A DNA stretch of 64,000 nucleotides from contig CAJWCU010000012.1 of the NCBI GenBank assembly GCA_913030825.1, positions 1 through 64,000 of the forward strand, written 5' to 3'. This document shows, in pieces, positions 58,491-64,000 of this stretch. Source of the DNA: an uncultured Rhodospirillaceae bacterium. GTDB lineage: Bacteria > Pseudomonadota > Alphaproteobacteria > Rhodospirillales > Casp-alpha2. The translations under genes and the position numbers were made by a program. The notes under the pieces are model-generated. The model made no database searches. It was not told where the DNA came from and saw nothing but the letters and a program-made list of their open reading frames with translations. Positions within the stretch are counted from its first letter, which is position 1, and every line of letters starts with the position of its first letter.

Positions 58491-59429
58491 GTGGCGGGGC
58501 GAACGCAGGAGCCCGCCATCTCAGCCGACCCGCCAGCCTCCGCCGCCGATGCCGGCAATCCCCGTCCGTCGGCCCTTCGTATCGTCTCGATGGCGGGGAT
58601 CGCCATGACGGCCTTCGCCGCTAACTCGATCCTTTGCCGCGCCGCCTTGGGGCCGAACTTGATCGACCCGGCGACGTTCACCACCGTGCGGGTGACTTCG
58701 GCGGCCGTGGTTCTCGCCTGCGTCGTGCTGGCGCGCCGCCGCCATCTGCCGTCCGGCCGGTATGCGGATTGGCGCCTTGCCCTGATGCTGTTCGCCTATG
58801 CCGTGTTCTTTTCCTTCGCCTATGTTTCGCTCAGCGCGGGCACGGGGGCGTTGATCCTGTTCGGCGCGGTGCAGTTGACGATGTTCGCCCGCGCCTTTCA
58901 CGAACGGGAACATTTCCCGCCGCTCGCCTGGGTCGGCTCGGCCCTGGCCCTGGGCGGGCTGGTCTGGCTGGTCCTGCCGGGCCTGACAGCGCCCGATCCT
59001 CTGGGCGCCGCCCTGATGGCATTGTCCGGTGTGGCTTGGGGGCTGGTCTCGCTGCTGGCGCGGGGAGCGGATCATCCGGTCGAGGCCAATGCCGCCAACT
59101 TCGCGCTTTGCGTGCCGCTGGCCATGATGGTCAGCCTGATCTTCCTGGCCGACGCCCATTGGACACCCCTGGGCCTCGCCCTCGCCGTCGCCTCGGGAGG
59201 CTTGGCGTCGGGCGGCGGCTACGTTCTTTGGTATGCGCTGCTGAAATACATTCCGGCGGCCCGGGCGGCGATCCTGCAACTCTCCGCCCCGGCCATCGCC
59301 GCCTTGGGCGGCGTCGTGCTGCTGGGCGAAGACCTGACGCCGCGCCTGATCGTCGCCTCCGCCGCCATGCTGGGCGGCGTCGCGTTGGTGTTGGCGCAGA
59401 AGGCGAAGGCACAGCCGCCGGCGGAATAG
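58491..59429 (+). CDS. EamA-family (DMT) transporter
   Basis: A 312-aa inner-membrane protein with ten helices in two EamA halves, as in RhaT/YdcZ-type metabolite exporters. ANSILCRAALG and FAYVSLSAGTGALILFG are typical of the first half; KYIPAARAAILQLSAPAIAALGGVV cut here as YIPAARAAILQLSAPAIAA of the second. The start is uncertain: GTG at 58491 has no ribosome site and falls in a GC-rich hairpin (58478-58499), so an ATG at 58590 is an alternative that would shorten the N-terminus. Confidence 0.85.
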   Translation: MAGRTQEPAISADPPASAADAGNPRPSALRIVSMAGIAMTAFAANSILCRAALGPNLIDPATFTTVRVTSAAVVLACVVLARRRHLPSGRYADWRLALMLFAYAVFFSFAYVSLSAGTGALILFGAVQLTMFARAFHEREHFPPLAWVGSALALGGLVWLVLPGLTAPDPLGAALMALSGVAWGLVSLLARGADHPVEANAANFALCVPLAMMVSLIFLADAHWTPLGLALAVASGGLASGGGYVLWYALLKYIPAARAAILQLSAPAIAALGGVVLLGEDLTPRLIVASAAMLGGVALVLAQKAKAQPPAE

Positions 59430-59444
59430 CGAGCTTGCCCTGAT

Positions 59445-61124
<1,680 letters not shown>

Positions 61125-61239
61125 TGGCGAGGGGTTCCGTTGCTTTATGGGCGTGTCAGGTTTGCGCGCTGTTTAGCGGATCATGGCGGGGCTGGCAACG
61201 TGACATAACGCAATCCTGCCTCGGCGATGGCGTGGTAGG

Positions 61240-62196
61240 ATGATTCGAGAACTGAGTTGGGAGGCTTCGGTTCCTGTGGATCGTCTCGAATTCATTCGCG
61301 CCATGAGCATCCGGCGGCTGGCCACTTGGGCGCTCGGCCTGACGGGTGGGGCGGCGCTTGGCGTGTCGGCGGCCGTCGCGTGGCATCTCGGCGGCGGTGA
61401 TCTGGCCCGGGTGGCTTTCGCCTGGGGCATCGGGGCGGCGGTGCTGGCTTTCGTCTTCGGTCTGGTCTGGTCGCTGCTGGATAGCCAGCTGCGGGCCCGC
61501 GAGTTTGATAAGAACGCCTTGCCGGCGCGGCCCGAACTTTACGATTTCGACCAGTTGAATCCGCCCATGCATCTCGAGGAACTGGGCGGCAAATGCCTGA
61601 AGGACCTGACCTTCGTCGTCTTCGACACGGAGACCACGGGCCTTAAGCCGTCGGAAGGGGATGAGATCATCTCCATTGCCGGGGTGCGCATCGCCGGCGG
61701 GCGCATCGACCGGGAGGCCGCGTTCGAACGCCTGGTCCATCCCGGCATGCCAATCCCCAAGGCGTCGATCCGGTTTCACGGCATCACCGACGATATGTGC
61801 GCGGGCGCCCCGCCGGTCGCCGACGTGCTGCCCGCGTTCAAGGACTTCGTCGGCGACGGTGTTCTGGTCGCCCATAACGCGGCCTTCGACATGCGGTTTC
61901 TGAAATTGAAAGAAGCCGCCACCGGCGTCGTCTTCGACAATCTGGTTTTGGACTCGCTCTTATTGTCGGTCTTTCTGGACGCCGAGAACCGCAATCATTC
62001 GCTGGACGCCATCGCGGCGCGCATGGAGATCGAAATCGAAGGCCGCCATACGGCGCTGGGTGACAGCATCGTCACGGCCAAGGTCTTCCTGCGCATGCTC
62101 GACATGCTGGAAGCCCGCGGCATCACCACCCTGCGCCAGGCGGTCGATGCCTCGATCAAGATGGAGCATGTGCGGGAGATGCAACGCCAATTCTAG
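61240..62196 (+). CDS. Membrane-anchored DnaQ-like 3'-5' exonuclease
   Basis: A 318-aa protein. Two hydrophobic segments (about 29-50 and 58-82) anchor it at the N-terminus. The DEDDh exonuclease domain (about 122-290) has FDTETTGL, HNAAFDMRFL and RHTALGDSIVTAK with the catalytic acids and His. Free DnaQ-like exonucleases degrade nucleic acid from the 3' end; the membrane anchor suggests a role at the cell envelope rather than as polymerase III proofreader. GTG at 61276, preceded by GGGAGG, is an alternative start. Confidence 0.88.
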   Translation: MIRELSWEASVPVDRLEFIRAMSIRRLATWALGLTGGAALGVSAAVAWHLGGGDLARVAFAWGIGAAVLAFVFGLVWSLLDSQLRAREFDKNALPARPELYDFDQLNPPMHLEELGGKCLKDLTFVVFDTETTGLKPSEGDEIISIAGVRIAGGRIDREAAFERLVHPGMPIPKASIRFHGITDDMCAGAPPVADVLPAFKDFVGDGVLVAHNAAFDMRFLKLKEAATGVVFDNLVLDSLLLSVFLDAENRNHSLDAIAARMEIEIEGRHTALGDSIVTAKVFLRMLDMLEARGITTLRQAVDASIKMEHVREMQRQF

Positions 62197-62243
62197 CCCA
62201 CTTGGGGTTGGCCGGGTCGGCCAAGTGGGCGTCCTTAGAGGAC

Positions 62244-63155
62244 TCAAAGACTCTCCACATACTCAACCAACTTCCGCCGCATGTCCTCGTCCGGCATCGC
62301 CCCGAAGGCCGCCCCCATGTTCTCTTTCATATGATCGACCCGCGTGGTCGCCGGAATGGCGCAGGTCACGGCCGGGTGGGAGACGATGAATTTCAGCAAA
62401 ACCTGTGCCCAGTTCTTGGCGCCGATGTCGGCTGCGAAGGGCGGCAGGGGCCGGCCCTGGAAATGGTCGATCAGGGCGCCGCGCTGGAACGGCCGGTTGA
62501 CGATCACGGCGATGCCCCGTTCACGGGCCAGCGGCAGTAGGTGATCCTCGGCCTCGCGGTCGGCGATGTTGTAGGTCAGCTGCACGAAGTCGATGGGCTC
62601 CCGGTCCATGATCTCGGCCAGGTCGCCGTGGCGCCGCCCGTGCGAGGTGGTGATGCCGATCTGGCGGACGCGGCCTTCGGCGCGCCAGGCCTTGAGCGTT
62701 TCCAGATGCCTTTCCCAGCCGAGCAGATTGTGGATCTGCAGGACATCGAACCGGTCGATCCCCCATTTGCGGCGCGAGGCTTCCATCTGGCGGATGCCGT
62801 GGTCCTGGCCCGGCGTCCAGACCTTGGTCGCGGAGATCAGGCCGGGCGGCTGTCCCAAGGCGGCGAGGCCGCGGCCGATGACGTCCTCCGACGTGCCGTA
62901 CATGGGCGAGGAATCGATCAGGCCGCCGCCCATGGCGAAGAAGGTCTTGAGAACCTCGTTGCGTTGCGTCTGGGCCGCCGCATCGTCGCCGATGTCGAAG
63001 GTCAGCCAACTGCCCATGCCGATGACGGGGATGCGCAGGTTCGTCGAGGGCACGGCCTTGGTGCGCGGCCGCGGTGCCGCATGGGCAAGGCGCGGCAAGG
63101 CGGCGGTAAGGCCGGCGGCGCCCGTGGCGATCAGGAAACGGCGGCGTGTCGGCAT
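62244..63155 (-). CDS. Tat-exported aldo/keto reductase
   Basis: A 303-aa protein with a twin-arginine signal (MPTRRRFLIATGAAGL, cleavage near AHA-AP) followed by an aldo/keto reductase barrel. Catalytic Tyr in SSPMYGTSE and Lys in ATKVW are seen, with His in QIHNLLGWE. An NADPH-binding end (AIPATTRVDHMKENMGA) is present. Export by Tat implies folding with cofactor in the cytoplasm. Substrate unknown. The ATG at 63155 is used; a TTG 18 bases upstream is possible. Convergent with the exonuclease. Confidence 0.88.
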   Translation of the reverse strand: MPTRRRFLIATGAAGLTAALPRLAHAAPRPRTKAVPSTNLRIPVIGMGSWLTFDIGDDAAAQTQRNEVLKTFFAMGGGLIDSSPMYGTSEDVIGRGLAALGQPPGLISATKVWTPGQDHGIRQMEASRRKWGIDRFDVLQIHNLLGWERHLETLKAWRAEGRVRQIGITTSHGRRHGDLAEIMDREPIDFVQLTYNIADREAEDHLLPLARERGIAVIVNRPFQRGALIDHFQGRPLPPFAADIGAKNWAQVLLKFIVSHPAVTCAIPATTRVDHMKENMGAAFGAMPDEDMRRKLVEYVESL

Positions 63156-63223
63156 GGTCGGACTGTACCTCAAACCGCGCGGGCGATCATCTCACATCCT
63201 CGGGAGCGGGGGTGTGGCCGGGT

Positions 63224-64000
63224 CTACATCACGTCGCCCGTGAACTCGCCGCGCAGGCGGTCCTGCAGCCTTCGGATCGCTTCGAAACCGTCCTTCAAAA
63301 TGTCGGTCTCGCGCCGCGTCAGGCTGCTTGGGTGGACGTAGTTGGTGACCGGTTTGCCGGATTTGAAATCGGCGATCTGCCGGCGCAGCAGCAGACGGGA
63401 AATATGGTGATAGGCCCCTTCCAGATAGTCGGCTTCGTCGGCGTCCAGGATGCCGCGTTCGCGGAGTGCGGCCATACGGTCCAGGGTCGGGTTGATCGTC
63501 AGACCTTCGCGCAGACTGAGCAGACGCATGGCCTCGACCAAGGGAAGGGTGCCGGAATGCTTCAGGTTGAGATAGCCCTTGTAGCCGGCGGCGTCGCTCT
63601 CCTTCATGGTGATGAAGCGGCGGAACCAGCCGAGGGCCGGGCCGTGGTCCTTGTCGTCCTCATACATTTCGCGGAGGAAGGCATGATTGCCCTGGGCCGT
63701 TTGGGTGACGTGCCGGCGCAGGTCGTCGGCCAGGTTGTCCTGTCCCCAGGCGGAACGGAAGTCGAAGAAGATGTCGCACAGCCGCAGCATGGTCGTGCCG
63801 CGCTTGCGCGACCACAGGCGGATCTGTTCCTTCCATTGGCTGATCGTCTTGCGCCACAGCGGATTGGTCGCCATGACATAGCCCTTGCACAGCGGCAATC
63901 CGATGGCGTCCAGGTCGGCGACCATGCGTTCGGCCAGGGCGATGAACCAGGCGTCGATCTCCCCGTGCCGGTCGTCGGGGTAGTCTTCGAGGATGAAGCC
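63224..64000 (-). CDS. DUF294-type putative nucleotidyltransferase, C-terminal part (partial)
   Basis: The visible 258 codons reach the window edge without a start; the frame is open from 64000 to the stop at 63224. GFILEDYPDDRHGEIDAWF, then LPLCKGYVMATNPLWRKTISQW resembles the DUF294 nucleotidyltransferase domain, and the remainder matches its C-terminal helical DUF294_C region. In this family CBS or cyclic-nucleotide domains usually come first, so those may lie outside the window. An ATG at 63925 is internal to the conserved region and is not the real start. Confidence 0.78.
   Translation of the reverse strand, partial: GFILEDYPDDRHGEIDAWFIALAERMVADLDAIGLPLCKGYVMATNPLWRKTISQWKEQIRLWSRKRGTTMLRLCDIFFDFRSAWGQDNLADDLRRHVTQTAQGNHAFLREMYEDDKDHGPALGWFRRFITMKESDAAGYKGYLNLKHSGTLPLVEAMRLLSLREGLTINPTLDRMAALRERGILDADEADYLEGAYHHISRLLLRRQIADFKSGKPVTNYVHPSSLTRRETDILKDGFEAIRRLQDRLRGEFTGDVM

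Overview
The window is GC-rich, densely packed, chromosomal alphaproteobacterial DNA. The best fit is a free-living, probably aquatic member of the Rhodospirillales. This rests on family-level gene content (long-form PstA, soluble-looking PhoR, ArsR-methyltransferase SahR, ANTAR regulators, σ54 promoters, CIRCE-controlled groESL), not on any rRNA; no rRNA or tRNA gene was seen. There is no insertion sequence, prophage, integron or CRISPR array.

Layout. 1-101: tail of an MFS transporter. 192-4718: aldehyde dehydrogenase, then a TPR-secretin lipoprotein and an exported pentapeptide-repeat protein. 4873-9431: DNA repair and translation genes (photolyase, PrmA, UvrD helicase). 9515-11293: CLC-type chloride transporter with CBS domains. 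11434-20911: a complete minus-strand phosphate block in the order phoR, pit, pstS, pstC, pstA, pstB, phoU, phoB, with two readable Pho boxes. 21052-22733: diguanylate cyclase and thioesterase. 22939-26453: a tightly coupled surface-glycan set (GT2, TVP38/DedA-like, GT4, FkbM methyltransferase). 26564-28689: groESL with CIRCE operator and terminator. 28847-31219: TPR-oxygenase and esterase-like hydrolase.

31402-44986 is the most interesting part. It is a nitrogen-type locus built around cyanate: a CynA/NrtA-like binding protein, permease, ATPase and cyanase, followed by a metal-handling module (HupE/UreJ, CobW-type GTPase, WD40 protein, a 91-aa Cys/His protein). Three ANTAR RNA-binding regulators lie in this stretch. 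Two of them lack the receiver phospho-aspartate, and each of those two has an excellent σ54 (-24/-12) promoter. The leader before cynA, and that before the middle ANTAR gene, hold stem-loops ending in a T-run, as expected for transcription attenuation. The inferred model is σ54 (nitrogen-starvation) initiation followed by ANTAR antitermination into the cyanate operon.

44997-64000: hydroxyacid dehydrogenase, AEC carrier, DinG-like helicase, a SahR-metF-metH methionine-cycle operon with a near-perfect SahR-type palindrome, a chemoreceptor with a duplicated sensor domain and a PilZ-like tail, an EamA exporter, EttA, a membrane-anchored DnaQ-like exonuclease, a Tat-exported aldo/keto reductase, and the C-terminal part of a DUF294-type protein that runs off the window.
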